DNA of 64,000 nt, from positions 9,360 through 73,359 of the forward strand of contig JBMTQX010000008.1 of assembly GCA_049446715.1 (NCBI GenBank). The letters run 5' to 3'. This document shows positions 51,334 through 61,048 of the stretch, in pieces (the first letter of the stretch is position 1; each line of letters starts with the position of its first letter). The notes beneath the pieces are model-generated. The model was not told the DNA's origin. It saw nothing but the letters and a program-made list of their open reading frames with translations, and did not search any database. Source of the stretch: Eutrophocola sp049446715 (GTDB lineage: Bacteria; Pseudomonadota; Gammaproteobacteria; Pseudomonadales; Pseudohongiellaceae). The translations under genes and the position numbers were made by a program.

Positions 51334-52340
51334 GCAGCCTCCCTGCGCCACAGCAAGGATACCTGGCGCTTGAAAACAGCCGACTGCAGCAGCAACACGG
51401 CAATCACCACCAGCGACTTGATCAGCAGGTTGTACTGCGGGGCGATGCCACTGACGAGAATGGTGGTGCTCAGGGCCTGGATAATCAGTACGCCGATCAC
51501 CGACAGCACCAGCGAAAATCGTCCACCGGCCAGCGCTGCACCACCGATGACAACGGCCAGAATGGCATCCAGTTCCAGCCACAGGCCGGCATTGTTGGCA
51601 TCGGCGCCCTGGATATCGGCTGTGATGATCATGCCTGCCACGGCAGCGCACAGACCGGAAATCCCGTAAACCGCCAGTTTCACGCCCTTCACGGGCACAC
51701 CGGCATAGTGGCTGGCCTGCGCATTACAACCCACCGCTTCGATGAACAGACCGAGCGCGGTGAAACGCACCAGCCCATGCACCAGCAACAGGACTATCAC
51801 GGTAATCACCACCGGTGCCGGCAAACCCAGCAGGCTGCCAACCCCCAGGAAGGCAAAACCGTCATGGGTGAACGTGATGATCTGCCCGTCATTGATGAGC
51901 TGGGCAATACCGCGTCCGGCCACCATCAGCACCAGTGTGGCGACAATCGGTTGTATACCGAGATAACTGACCAGGCCGCCGTTGACCAGGCCGGCCGCCA
52001 GACCGGCCAGCAAGCCTAGGGTCATGATCATGAGTAGAGACATGTCAGTATCGGTGATCAGGTTGGCACACACAGCACCCGTGATGGCAATCACCGCGCC
52101 GACACTGAGATCGACACCGCCGGTGGCGATCACCAGGCTCATGCCGATGGCGAGCAGGGCCACCGGCGTACCGCGATTGAGGACATCCACCAGGCTGCCA
52201 TACAGTCGGCCGTCACGCAGTTCGACCTGGAAAAATGCCGGGCTGATGAACAGGTTGGCCAGCAGGATCAACGCCAGCGCCAGCAGCGGCCAGAAATAGC
52301 GACTGTGCAGGCAGCGTTGCAACAGCGCATGGGCCTTCAT
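51330..52340 (-). CDS. ytfT: Sugar ABC transporter permease, YtfT-like
   Basis: A 336-residue permease paralogous to the one downstream: AIGMSLVIATGGVDLSVGAV, AVGCNAQASHYAGVPVKGVK, LDAILAVVIGGAALAGG. Members of this group carry ribose, arabinose, xylose and galactofuranose. The start overlaps the ATPase stop by 4 bp and its stop overlaps the YjfF-like start by 4 bp. Confidence 0.88.
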   Translation of the reverse strand: MKAHALLQRCLHSRYFWPLLALALILLANLFISPAFFQVELRDGRLYGSLVDVLNRGTPVALLAIGMSLVIATGGVDLSVGAVIAITGAVCANLITDTDMSLLMIMTLGLLAGLAAGLVNGGLVSYLGIQPIVATLVLMVAGRGIAQLINDGQIITFTHDGFAFLGVGSLLGLPAPVVITVIVLLLVHGLVRFTALGLFIEAVGCNAQASHYAGVPVKGVKLAVYGISGLCAAVAGMIITADIQGADANNAGLWLELDAILAVVIGGAALAGGRFSLVLSVIGVLIIQALSTTILVSGIAPQYNLLIKSLVVIAVLLLQSAVFKRQVSLLWRREAA

Positions 52341-53863
52341 GTGCCGGCACCACTGGCCATCGCGGTCATGATGTGCTGCTCACTGATCTGCTCGCCCTGC
52401 AGGTGGGCCTGCACACGCTTCTCGCGCATCACCACGACCTGGTCGCACAGCGCCAGCAGCTCCTCGATTTCCGACGAGGCCACGATCACGGTCATGCCCT
52501 GTGCGCACAGCCGGCGAATCAGGCGGATGATTTCGGCATGGGCACCGATGTCGATGCCGCGGGTGGGTTCGTCCAGAATCAGGACATTCGGTTGCGTGAT
52601 CAGCCAGCGCCCCAGCACCACCTTCTGCTGGTTGCCGCCACTGAGTTCACCCACGGCTTTTTCCGCATTCGGACAAGCGATCTGTAGGTCGGCAATCATG
52701 GTCTGCGCCAAACGCTGCTGCTCATGGCGGGAAACCGGTTTCAGCCAGCCCTGCCTGGCCTGGCGGGCAAGCATGAGGTTTTCACGAATGCTGAGTTCAC
52801 CGACGATACCGTCGTGCTTGCGGTCTTCCGGACACAGGGCCAGCGCATGCCCGACAGCCTGACGGGGCGAATGGATCATGACTGCCTGGCCAACTATGGC
52901 AACATTGCCGCCGGTGACGCTGGCCAGCCCGAACAGGGTTTCGCAGACTTCAGTGCGCCCGGCCCCGAGCAGGCCTGACAGTCCCAGCACCTGGCCTTTG
53001 GCCACGGCAAAGGAAATGCCATGCAGACCGTTGCTGGATGTCACGTTGCTGGCCACCAGCAGCGGTTCGCCGGTCGTCGCAGACGGTTTATCGCGTGCCT
53101 CGGCTTCCAGCACTGCCAGCTCCCGTCCCAGCATGTGGCCCACCAGGTCATGACGCGGCAACTGCGTCTTGACAAACGTGCCGACCCGGCTGCCGTTGCG
53201 CAGCACCGTGATGCGATCACTGATCTCGTAAACCTGGTCGAGAAAATGCGTGATAAACACAATCGCCATGCCCTGCGCCTTCAGCTCACGCAGCAGGCTG
53301 AACAACAGGGTCACTTCGTCACGGTCGAGACTGGCGGTGGGTTCATCCAGGACCAGCACCCGGGCGGACTGGTCGATGCCGCGGGCAATGGCCACCAGTT
53401 GCTGTATCGCCAGTGAATACACTGACAGGGGTTGTGTGACATCGATATCGAGATGGAAGCGTTGCAGCAGGACGCGCGCCCTGTCGTGCAGGGTGCGCCA
53501 GTCGATGCAACCGAAGCGGCGCGGTTCTCGCCCGAGATAGAGGTTGTGCGCCACGCTCAGGTTGGGCAGCAGGTTCACTTCCTGGTACACGGTGCTGATG
53601 CCGGCTGCCTGGGCGTCGGCGGGCGAATGCAGGGACAGCGGCTTGCCATCGCAGAGTATGTGCCCGGCATTCGGGACATAGGCCCCGGTCATGACCCTGA
53701 TCAGGGTGGATTTGCCGGCGCCGTTTTCGCCCAGCAGGGCATGGATTTCTCCGGGCGCCAGATCGAAGCTGACGTTGTCGAGTGCCTGCACGCCGGCAAA
53801 CTGCTTGCTGACCTCAACTAGGGCCAGTACGGAGCTGGCAGGTTGTGGCGCCGACTCGTTCAT
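52337..53863 (-). CDS. ytfR: Sugar ABC transporter ATPase (two ABC domains), YtfR-like
   Basis: A 508-residue double ATPase. The N-terminal domain has Walker A GENGAGKST and Walker B VLVLDEPTASLD; the C-terminal domain has a degenerate Walker A (GLLGAGRTE), signature LSGGNQQKVVLGRWL and ILDEPTRGIDIG. This two-domain form is typical of ribose/arabinose-class importers (RbsA, AraG, YtfR). It follows the binding protein gene by 5 bp. Confidence 0.94.
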   Translation of the reverse strand: MNESAPQPASSVLALVEVSKQFAGVQALDNVSFDLAPGEIHALLGENGAGKSTLIRVMTGAYVPNAGHILCDGKPLSLHSPADAQAAGISTVYQEVNLLPNLSVAHNLYLGREPRRFGCIDWRTLHDRARVLLQRFHLDIDVTQPLSVYSLAIQQLVAIARGIDQSARVLVLDEPTASLDRDEVTLLFSLLRELKAQGMAIVFITHFLDQVYEISDRITVLRNGSRVGTFVKTQLPRHDLVGHMLGRELAVLEAEARDKPSATTGEPLLVASNVTSSNGLHGISFAVAKGQVLGLSGLLGAGRTEVCETLFGLASVTGGNVAIVGQAVMIHSPRQAVGHALALCPEDRKHDGIVGELSIRENLMLARQARQGWLKPVSRHEQQRLAQTMIADLQIACPNAEKAVGELSGGNQQKVVLGRWLITQPNVLILDEPTRGIDIGAHAEIIRLIRRLCAQGMTVIVASSEIEELLALCDQVVVMREKRVQAHLQGEQISEQHIMTAMASGAGT

Positions 53864-53868
53864 GCCGG

Positions 53869-54849
53869 TCAGTTTGCGCCGGTTCTCCTGGCGTATTCCT
53901 CGGCAGCGGTCTCCTGCGTGTACAGGTCGCCGTTGATACTGACCAGTTTCGGGCCCGCCGGCCCGCCGTTGAGATAATTGATGATGGCATCGAAAGCCGG
54001 ACCGCCCATGTGCGGGCTCAGTTCGACAGTGGCATTGGTCTCGCCGTCCGCCATGGCCTTGAAGATATCGGGCACCGCATCCACGGAGACGATGAGAATG
54101 TCATCCCCGGGATCGAGCCCGGCTTCCTTGATGGCCAGCACGGCCCCGATCGCCATTTCATCGTTGTGCGCCCACACGGCGCAGATCTCGTTGCCGCCGT
54201 TTTCCGCTTTCAGAAAACTCTCCATCACTTCCTTGCCCTTGCTACGGGTGAAGTCACCGGTCTGGGAACGGATGATGGTGGCCTGGGGGTAGTCGGCAAT
54301 GACTTCGTTGAAGCCGGTCATGCGATCAATGGCGGCCGTAGCACCAACGGTGCCCTGCAGTTCCACGATGTCGCAGACACCGCCGGTGGCATCCATCAGC
54401 CAGCGGGCAGCCTTGCGGCCCTCTTCCACAAAGTCGGAAGCAATGCGGGTCAGGTACAGGGAGTCATCATCCAGGGCCATGTTGCGGTCAACGATGACCA
54501 CGGGAATGCCGGCGCGTTTGGCTTCTTCCAGCACCGGCTTCCAGCCGGTTTCCACCACCGGGGCCACGACCATGCCGTCGACCCCCTGGGCGATGAAACT
54601 GCGGATGGCCTTGATCTGGTTTTCCTGTTTCTGCTGGGCATCGGAAAATTTCAGGTCGATGCCGCGGGCGGCCGCTTCAGTACGCACGCTGTCCGAAAAA
54701 CTGGTGCGCCAGCTGCTCTCCGAACCGACCTGGGAAAAGCCGATGGTGAGCGCCTCCGGTGCTGCGGGTGCGCCGCTGTCGTCACTGCCGCCACAGGCCG
54801 TGAGGCAGGTCAGCAGGATGGCCTGGAGGAAAAGTGTGGTGATTCTCAT
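53869..54849 (-). CDS. ytfQ: Sugar ABC transporter substrate-binding lipoprotein, YtfQ-like
   Basis: A 326-residue class I periplasmic binding protein. Instead of a plain Sec peptide it has a lipobox (LTCLTAC, Cys 19). TIGFSQVGSESSWRT is the start of the fold and closely resembles YtfQ of the galactofuranose importer; PVVIVDRNM, GTVGATAAIDRMTGF and WAHNDEMAIGAVLAIKEAGL are sugar-contacting and hinge regions. In this locus it probably binds L-arabinose, furanose arabinose or xylose. Confidence 0.87.
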   Translation of the reverse strand: MRITTLFLQAILLTCLTACGGSDDSGAPAAPEALTIGFSQVGSESSWRTSFSDSVRTEAAARGIDLKFSDAQQKQENQIKAIRSFIAQGVDGMVVAPVVETGWKPVLEEAKRAGIPVVIVDRNMALDDDSLYLTRIASDFVEEGRKAARWLMDATGGVCDIVELQGTVGATAAIDRMTGFNEVIADYPQATIIRSQTGDFTRSKGKEVMESFLKAENGGNEICAVWAHNDEMAIGAVLAIKEAGLDPGDDILIVSVDAVPDIFKAMADGETNATVELSPHMGGPAFDAIINYLNGGPAGPKLVSINGDLYTQETAAEEYARRTGAN

Positions 54850-54902
54850 GATCTCTCCCGTTTGCTGTGCGGGTATTGTTGATTCTTATAAGAGCCTCAA
54901 TG

Positions 54903-56495
54903 TTACAGGGCGCCGGTCGAACTTTCGCCATCCACCAGGCGTCTGAGCCCCAGCGGGTTGGCATTGCGCAAGGCGTCCGGCAGCAGGTTCTCCGGGCAGT
55001 TCTGGTAGCACACCGGGCGCACGAAACGGGCGATGGCACTAGTGCCCACCGAGGTGAAGCGGGAATCGGTAGACGCCGGGAACGGACCGCCATGCACCAT
55101 GGCATGACAGACTTCGACACCCGTCGGGTAACCGTTGATGACGATGCGGCCGACTTTCACGCTGAACAGGTCCAGCAGGTCGGCATGCTCTTCCAGTTCA
55201 CCGGGAGCCGCATGCACCGTGCCGGTCAGCTGCCCGCCCAGGGCATTGATGACGGCATGAATCTCGCCGAGGTTCTGGCATTTCACGACCAGTGAGGCCG
55301 GGCCGAAAATTTCCTCGTGAATGGCCGGGTTGCCCAGGAAGGTTTCTGCGGTAGTCACCATCAGGCTGGTCTGGGCGCAAAAGCCCTCGGAGTCCACGGT
55401 GTCATCACCGGCTGCCAGCAGGTCGATGCCTTTCTGTTCCAGGAACTTGTCCAGGCCATCGGAATAGGCGTTGCAGATGCGCTCATTGAGCATGACGCCG
55501 GCCAGGGTGTTATCGATTTGTTCCACCACCGCATCGAAGAATTCCCCCAGGGCATCATCGTCCAGCGCAATCACCAGGCCGGGATTGACGCAGAACTGGC
55601 CGGTGCCCAGGGTCAGGGAGCCGACAAAGCCTTCGGCGATACCGGCGGCATTTTCCTGCAGCGCTTTGGGCAACAGCACCACCGGATTGACGCTGCCCAT
55701 TTCGGCAAACACCGGAATCGGTTCGGGCCGGGCATTGGCCAGCTTGACCAGCGCGGTACCGCCGGCAAAGGAACCGGTGAACCCTACCGCCTTCACGGCC
55801 GGCGCTTGCACTAGGGCGGTACCCACTTCGGCACCGGCACCCATGATCAGCGAGAACACCCCTTTCGGCAAACCGCTTTTGGCCAGGGCCCTGGCAATCG
55901 CCTGTGCCACCAGTTCGCTGGTGCCGGGATGGGACGAATGCCCTTTCACCAGCACGGGACAACCGGCGGCCAGTGCGGCGGCAGTATCACCACCGGCCAC
56001 GGAAAAGGCCAGCGGAAAATTACTCGCACCAAACACCACGACAGGACCAATGGCCTGGTTGACCGAACGCAGGTCGGGACGCGGCAGCGGTACCCGATCC
56101 GGCATAGCAGGATCGATGCGCGCATCAAGATAGTCACCCTTGAGGATGGTCTCGGCAAACAGGCGCAGCTGGTTGCAGGTACGGGCACGCTCGCCTTCGC
56201 CGCGTGCAGCCGGGTAACCGGTTTCGGCCGTCACCCGTGCAATGAGGTCAGTGCCCAGCGCCATGATTTCATCGGCACAGGCATGGAGAAAGTCAGCACG
56301 CTGCTGCAGCGAACTGTTGCGGAAAATCGGTGCGGCTTCTGCCGCGGCGGCCACGGCGGCATCCACCTGGTCTGCCGATGCCATGGTCATGACCGGCGCC
56401 AGCAGCTCGCAGGTCGCCGGATTGGTGGCCTGGTAGGTGCCGGCCTTGCCGTCCACCCATTCACCGTTGATGAATAACTTGCCTGTGATACTCAT
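54903..56495 (-). CDS. Aldehyde dehydrogenase, alpha-ketoglutaric semialdehyde dehydrogenase type
   Basis: A 530-residue NAD(P)-dependent aldehyde dehydrogenase. Cofactor region IGPVVVFGASNFPLAFSVAGG and FTGSFAGG; catalytic Glu in PVFAEMGSVNPV; catalytic Cys in GTGQFCVNPG. The AEMGSVNPV and QFCVNPG forms are typical of 2,5-dioxovalerate (ketoglutarate semialdehyde) dehydrogenases at the end of non-phosphorylative pentose and hexarate pathways. It oxidises the semialdehyde to 2-oxoglutarate. GGGAG precedes the ATG at 56495; it lies 53 bp upstream of the ABC operon start, same strand. Confidence 0.92.
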   Translation of the reverse strand: MSITGKLFINGEWVDGKAGTYQATNPATCELLAPVMTMASADQVDAAVAAAAEAAPIFRNSSLQQRADFLHACADEIMALGTDLIARVTAETGYPAARGEGERARTCNQLRLFAETILKGDYLDARIDPAMPDRVPLPRPDLRSVNQAIGPVVVFGASNFPLAFSVAGGDTAAALAAGCPVLVKGHSSHPGTSELVAQAIARALAKSGLPKGVFSLIMGAGAEVGTALVQAPAVKAVGFTGSFAGGTALVKLANARPEPIPVFAEMGSVNPVVLLPKALQENAAGIAEGFVGSLTLGTGQFCVNPGLVIALDDDALGEFFDAVVEQIDNTLAGVMLNERICNAYSDGLDKFLEQKGIDLLAAGDDTVDSEGFCAQTSLMVTTAETFLGNPAIHEEIFGPASLVVKCQNLGEIHAVINALGGQLTGTVHAAPGELEEHADLLDLFSVKVGRIVINGYPTGVEVCHAMVHGGPFPASTDSRFTSVGTSAIARFVRPVCYQNCPENLLPDALRNANPLGLRRLVDGESSTGAL

Positions 56496-56547
56496 GTTGA
56501 CTCCCGACTCTTGCTTGCCTTGCTTTAATTTGTGTTGCCAGTCCTGC

Positions 56548-57318
56548 TCAGATCCAGCCGCCATCCACGATATAGCTCTGTGCCGTACACATGCGGCTGT
56601 CATCTGACGCCAGAAACAGCGCCATGGCGCTGATGTCTTCTGGCTGCAGGCGCTGCTTCAGGCACTGGCTGCGTGCGATTTCCTGCTCGGTATCGACATC
56701 GACCCATTCCCTGAGCTGCCGCGGCGTCATGACCCAGCCCGGCACCAGCGTGTTGATGCGAATATTGTCCTGGCCCAGGTCCCGGGCCAGGCCGCGGGTC
56801 ATGCCCTCGATACCGGCCTTGGCCGTGGTGTAACCGGTCATGTTGCCCTGGCTTTCATACCAGCTCATGGACCCGAAATTGATGATGGCACCGCCGCCCA
56901 GCGCCTGCATATGCGGATGCACGGCCTGGATGGCAAAAAAATAATGCCGCAGATTGGTGTTGATCCGATCATTCCAGTAATTGACGGTGACCTTGCGAAA
57001 ATCATGGCGCGTGTCGTTGGCAGCATTGTTGACCAGCACGGCAACCGGACCGATCTCGTCACGGACCCGGGAAACGACCGCTTTCAGGCTGTCGATGTCG
57101 AGCAGGTCACAGTGGAAATACTGCGGCGTGCTGGCCTGGCCGATACCGCTTACCGAAGCAATCAACTGTGCCGCGGCATCATCCTGGATATCGACAAAAA
57201 CAACGCGCGCGTGCTGGCGGCAGAAAGCCTCGACCAGGCTGGCGCCAATACCGGTAGCGCCGCCGGTGATGAAGACTACCTTGTCCTGGAGACTGGGATA
57301 CGAATTGGTGAGGTTCAT
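56548..57318 (-). CDS. SDR-family pentose 1-dehydrogenase (XylB-like)
   Basis: A 256-residue short-chain dehydrogenase: cofactor motif TGGATGIG, VLVNNAANDTRHD, catalytic Ser-Tyr-Lys in NFGSMSW...YTTAKAGIEGMTRGLARDLG and a C-terminus with IVDGGWI. From memory it is notably like Caulobacter D-xylose dehydrogenase XylB (NNAGNDDRH, INFGSISW, YETAKAGIEGMTR), so it likely oxidises D-xylose or L-arabinose to the lactone. It sits between the aldehyde dehydrogenase and the sugar-acid dehydratase. The two pentoses cannot be separated by eye. Confidence 0.87.
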   Translation of the reverse strand: MNLTNSYPSLQDKVVFITGGATGIGASLVEAFCRQHARVVFVDIQDDAAAQLIASVSGIGQASTPQYFHCDLLDIDSLKAVVSRVRDEIGPVAVLVNNAANDTRHDFRKVTVNYWNDRINTNLRHYFFAIQAVHPHMQALGGGAIINFGSMSWYESQGNMTGYTTAKAGIEGMTRGLARDLGQDNIRINTLVPGWVMTPRQLREWVDVDTEQEIARSQCLKQRLQPEDISAMALFLASDDSRMCTAQSYIVDGGWI

Positions 57319-57352
57319 AATCTGAGGATATCAGGTACCAGGGTCAATGCTG

Positions 57353-59086
57353 TCAGTGGGAATGCGCGGGTATGTCCGCGCCGCGGCATCCCACCAGGAA
57401 ATCAAAATCGCAGCCTTCATCGGCCTGCAGGACATGCTTGCGGTACAGCTCCAGATACCCGCCGGCCAGCGGCAAGTGATGGGTTTGTGCCAGGGCCTCG
57501 AGACGGCGTGCGATTTCCTCATCACTGACTTCCAGCTGGAGCAGACCGTTTTCGGCGTCCAGGGTGATTTCATCACCGTCCTGCACGGCGGCCAGCGGAC
57601 CCAGCTCCATGGCTTCCGGTGCCACGTGCAGCACCACGGTTCCGTAGGCGGTGCCGCTCATGCGCGCATCAGACACGCGCACCATGTCGGTGACCCCCTG
57701 TTTCAGCAGTTTCGGCGGCAGGCCCATATTGCCCACTTCCGCCATGCCGGGATAACCCTTGGGGCCACAGTTGCGCAGCACCATGATGCAATCCTTGTCG
57801 ATGTCGAGATTGTCATCCTCGATGCGGGCGCGGTAATCCTCGATGTTGTCGAACACCACCGCCCTGCCCCGGTGCCGCATCAGTTCAGGCGTGGCTGCCG
57901 AGGGTTTCAGCACGGCGCCGCGCGGGGCCAGGTTGCCGCGCAGGATGCACAGGCCGCCGCTTTGCACCAGCGCCTTGTCGAAAGGGCGAATCACCTCTTC
58001 GTTATAGCAGGGCGAATCCTTGACGTTGTCCCAGATGGGTTTGCCGTTGGCGGTCAGGCAGTCCTTGTTCAGCAGGTCGTGCTCACCCAGCGCACGTAAT
58101 ACCGGCGGCAGGCCACCGGCATAGAAAAACTCTTCCATCAGGTATTGCCCGGATGGCTGCAGGTTCACGATGGTCGGCACATGGCGGCCGTATTGCTGCC
58201 AGTCTTCCAGGTCGAGCTCGACACCGATGCGCTGGGCGATGGCCTTCAGGTGAATGACCGCATTGGTGGAACCGCCGATGGCGGCAATGGTGCGAATGGC
58301 ATTGATGAAGGCATCACGTGTCAGGATCTTGCCGAGGGTCAGGTCCTCTTTCACCATATCGACAATGCGCATGCCGCTCATGTGCGCCAGCACGTAGCGG
58401 CGTGAATCGACTGCCGGGATGGCCGCGTTATGCGGCAGGGAAACCCCCAGCGACTCGGCCATGCAGGCCATGGTCGAGGCCGTGCCCATGGTGTTACAGG
58501 AACCGGCCGACCGCGACATGTTGCCCTCGGCGCTCATGAATTCATCCAGGGTGATTTCACCGGCTTTCAGTTTTTCATTCATCTGCCAGACCAGCGTGCC
58601 GGAACCGACATCGCGGCCCTTGTGCTTGCCGTTGAGCATGGGACCGCCGGTCACCACGATGGCCGGCACGTCGCAGCTGGCCGCCCCCATCAGCAGGGCC
58701 GGGGTGGTCTTGTCACAGCCGCAGAGCAGAACGACACCATCGATGGGATTGCCGCGAATGGATTCCTCGACATCCATCGACGCCAGGTTGCGGGTCAGCA
58801 TGGCAGTGGGACGCAGGTTGGATTCGCTGTTGGAAAACACGGGAAATTCCACAGGGTAGCCACCGGCTTCAAACACGCCCTGTTTCACTTTTTCGGCGAT
58901 GCGACGGAAATGGGCATTGCACGGGGTCAGCTCCGACCAGGTATTGCAGATACCGATGATGGGCTTGCCATGGAATTCATGGTCCGGAATCCCCTGGTTT
59001 TTCATCCAGCTCCGGTACATGAAACCGTTTTTGTCAGTGGTGCCAAACCACGCCGCAGACCGCAGGGTTTTCTTTGCTTTGCTCAC
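57353..59086 (-). CDS. IlvD/Edd-family pentonate dehydratase (L-arabonate dehydratase-like)
   Basis: A 577-residue Fe-S dehydratase. Cluster ligands: Cys in GICNTWSELTPCN, LLCGCDKTTPA and AGSCNTMGTAST, and the catalytic Ser near VSDARMSGTAYG. Length, and the C-terminus with DEGCDFDFLVGCRG, fit the L-arabonate/D-xylonate dehydratase branch rather than IlvD (usually about 560-615 residues). It dehydrates pentonate to 2-keto-3-deoxypentonate. First gene of its operon, divergent from the GntR gene at 59220. Confidence 0.92.
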   Translation of the reverse strand: MSKAKKTLRSAAWFGTTDKNGFMYRSWMKNQGIPDHEFHGKPIIGICNTWSELTPCNAHFRRIAEKVKQGVFEAGGYPVEFPVFSNSESNLRPTAMLTRNLASMDVEESIRGNPIDGVVLLCGCDKTTPALLMGAASCDVPAIVVTGGPMLNGKHKGRDVGSGTLVWQMNEKLKAGEITLDEFMSAEGNMSRSAGSCNTMGTASTMACMAESLGVSLPHNAAIPAVDSRRYVLAHMSGMRIVDMVKEDLTLGKILTRDAFINAIRTIAAIGGSTNAVIHLKAIAQRIGVELDLEDWQQYGRHVPTIVNLQPSGQYLMEEFFYAGGLPPVLRALGEHDLLNKDCLTANGKPIWDNVKDSPCYNEEVIRPFDKALVQSGGLCILRGNLAPRGAVLKPSAATPELMRHRGRAVVFDNIEDYRARIEDDNLDIDKDCIMVLRNCGPKGYPGMAEVGNMGLPPKLLKQGVTDMVRVSDARMSGTAYGTVVLHVAPEAMELGPLAAVQDGDEITLDAENGLLQLEVSDEEIARRLEALAQTHHLPLAGGYLELYRKHVLQADEGCDFDFLVGCRGADIPAHSH

Positions 59087-59112
59087 AACAGGATTCGATG
59101 TAGTTTTAGATT

Positions 59113-59131
59113 TTTGGGTGTAAATCCCAAA
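59113..59131. promoter_or_regulatory. TTTGGG-N7-CCCAAA dyad
   Basis: Six-bp arms around TGTAAAT in the divergent promoter between the pentonate dehydratase and the GntR regulator; candidate operator. Confidence 0.4.
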
Positions 59132-59144
59132 TTATTATGAATTG

Positions 59145-59153
59145 TCATATGAT
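59145..59153. promoter_or_regulatory. TCATATGAT motif
   Basis: Part of ATTGTCATATGATAT in the same divergent promoter. The core palindrome TCATATGA also occurs at 29565 and 44157. Confidence 0.4.
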
Positions 59154-59219
59154 ATAACGATAATGAAAATAATGTCTTTAGCAAGAGCCTGAAACCGCCC
59201 TCTTTCACAAAAGCCTCTC

Positions 59220-59960
59220 ATGCAGCCAAAACCTCACCAACCGAAAAACCTCAATGCCCAGCTCGTGGAAGCCCTGGGTCAACGCATCATTGACGGCCAC
59301 TACAAGGAAGGTGAGCAGCTACCGGTCGAAGCCGACCTGTGTGCGGAATTCGGTGTCAGCCGCTCCATCATGCGCGAAGCCACTAAGATCCTCTCCGCCA
59401 AGGGCCTGCTGGCTTCCCGCCCCCGTATCGGCACCCTCGTGCGCCAGCGTCAGCACTGGAACCTGCTCGATACCCAGGTGCTGGCCTGGATCACCAAGAC
59501 CATGAAGCCCAAAGCCTACCTGGACATGATGTTCGAGGCACGCCTGGCCATCGAGCCGCGGGCATCCGCGATTGCTGCTGAAAAAGCGACCCGGGAAGAC
59601 ATCCGCCGCATACGCCAAGCCTATAACGACATGGCCGATGCCACCACCCTGGATGAGTCGATCGAACCCGACATCCGTTTTCACCAGGCCATCATGGATG
59701 CCACGCACAACGACATTATCCGCTACATGGGCCATACCCTGCACAGCACGCTGGCGGTATCGATCCAGCTGACTTCCTGGCACCAGGATATCCATTACGC
59801 CTCGCTGCCCCGGCACGAGGCCATCTACCTGGCCATCGCCGACCGCAAACCCCAGCAGGCCCTGGAAGCCACCCGTGACCTGCTGATGGCCTCGCGCCAG
59901 GATTTTGATGCCCGCAAATCCGACCGCAAGAAAACGACTGCAACAAAAAAGAAGAAGTAA
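59220..59960 (+). CDS. GntR-family regulator with FCD domain (pentose locus)
   Basis: A 246-residue regulator: winged helix with GEQLPVEADLCAEFGVSRSIM and REATKILSAKGLLASRPRIGT, then an FCD domain with MMFEARLAIEPRASAIAA, DIRFHQAIMDATHN and RHEAIYLAIADRKPQQAL, including the Asp/His metal ligands. The Lys-rich tail KKTTATKKKK is odd but harmless. Divergent from the dehydratase, 12 bp upstream of the AraD1-like gene. Probably controls the whole pentose locus in response to a sugar acid. Confidence 0.9.
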   Translation: MQPKPHQPKNLNAQLVEALGQRIIDGHYKEGEQLPVEADLCAEFGVSRSIMREATKILSAKGLLASRPRIGTLVRQRQHWNLLDTQVLAWITKTMKPKAYLDMMFEARLAIEPRASAIAAEKATREDIRRIRQAYNDMADATTLDESIEPDIRFHQAIMDATHNDIIRYMGHTLHSTLAVSIQLTSWHQDIHYASLPRHEAIYLAIADRKPQQALEATRDLLMASRQDFDARKSDRKKTTATKKKK

Positions 59961-59972
59961 CCCGACGCCGCC

Positions 59973-60974
59973 ATGAACCTGATTCAGTACAAGAATGATG
60001 CTGCCAGCACCGCTGTTGCCATTGTCCGTTCACCCGACCAGGTGGAAACCCTGGATTTCACCGGCAGCCTCTACGACCTGGCGCGCACAGCGATAGCCAG
60101 CCAGTCCGCCCTGGCCGATGTCGCGGCCGCCCATGCCAGTGGCACGTTGCTCGATTATGCGAGGCTGGTGAAAGAACAGCGTCTGCTGCCGCCACTGCAG
60201 CACCCCGACCCTGCCCACACCCTGGTTTCCGGCACCGGCCTGACCCACCTGGGCAGCGCCGAATCCCGCGATGCCATGCACAAGAAACTGCAGGCGGCGG
60301 AAGATAATCTCACTGACTCCATGCGCATGTTCCGCATGGGCCTGGAAGGCGGCAAACCCACCGGCAGCGAACCCGGCGTGCAACCCGAGTGGTTCTACAA
60401 GGGCGACGGCGACAGTGTCGTGGCCCCGGGTGCCGCGGTATCTTCCCCGGACTTTGCCCTCGATTTTGGCGACGAAGCGGAGATTGTTGGCATCTACCTC
60501 ATCGGTGAGGACGGCAAGGCATATCGCCTGGGCTTTGCGCTGGGCAACGAGTATTCCGATCACCGCATGGAGCGCATCAACTACCTGTACCTGGCGCACA
60601 GCAAATTGCGCCAGTGTGCCATCGGGCCGGAACTGCGTACCGGCGAACTTCCCCAGGAAGTCAAAGGCCTCTCACGCATTCGCCGCCAGGGCGAGGTGGT
60701 GTGGGAAAAGGAATTCCTCAGCGGCGAAGCCAACATGAGCCATAGCATCACCAACCTCGAATACCACCATTTCAAGTATGCGGCGTTCTTGCGTCCCGGC
60801 GATGTGCATATCCATTTCTTCGGGACGGGCACCCTGAGTTTTGCCGACCAGCTGGACACGCAGCCGGGCGATGTCTTTGAGCTGGAAAGCGACCTGTTCG
60901 GCAGACCACTCCAGAACACGTTGCAAACCGAGGTTGGTGCGACTGACTGTACGCGTCCCGTGACAGTGCTATAA
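59973..60974 (+). CDS. AraD1/GguC-family protein (FAH fold, 2-keto-3-deoxy-L-arabonate dehydratase candidate)
   Basis: A 333-residue protein of the fumarylacetoacetate-hydrolase fold, AraD1/GguC branch: LPPLQHPDPAHTLVSGTGLTHLG, PEWFYKGDGDSVVAPG and IYLIGEDGKAYRLGFALGNEYSDH, where the acidic residues bind the metal. GguC-type proteins occur next to arabinose importers and are thought to dehydrate 2-keto-3-deoxy-L-arabonate to ketoglutarate semialdehyde. This fits the missing step between the dehydratase and aldehyde dehydrogenase here. Probably co-transcribed with the GntR gene. Confidence 0.85.
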   Translation: MNLIQYKNDAASTAVAIVRSPDQVETLDFTGSLYDLARTAIASQSALADVAAAHASGTLLDYARLVKEQRLLPPLQHPDPAHTLVSGTGLTHLGSAESRDAMHKKLQAAEDNLTDSMRMFRMGLEGGKPTGSEPGVQPEWFYKGDGDSVVAPGAAVSSPDFALDFGDEAEIVGIYLIGEDGKAYRLGFALGNEYSDHRMERINYLYLAHSKLRQCAIGPELRTGELPQEVKGLSRIRRQGEVVWEKEFLSGEANMSHSITNLEYHHFKYAAFLRPGDVHIHFFGTGTLSFADQLDTQPGDVFELESDLFGRPLQNTLQTEVGATDCTRPVTVL

Positions 60975-61048
60975 CCCAATAACAACCAACAACAATCAAT
61001 AATCAACTATCAATAATCAAAAACAGTAACCATTACAGGGAAATCACC

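Noticed and set aside
60975..61048. AATAACAACCAACAACAATCAATAATCA stretch (positions about 60980-61022) as a CRISPR-like or regulatory repeat
   Set aside because: A low-complexity A/C-rich leader with irregular short units; no regular spacing or conserved repeat.
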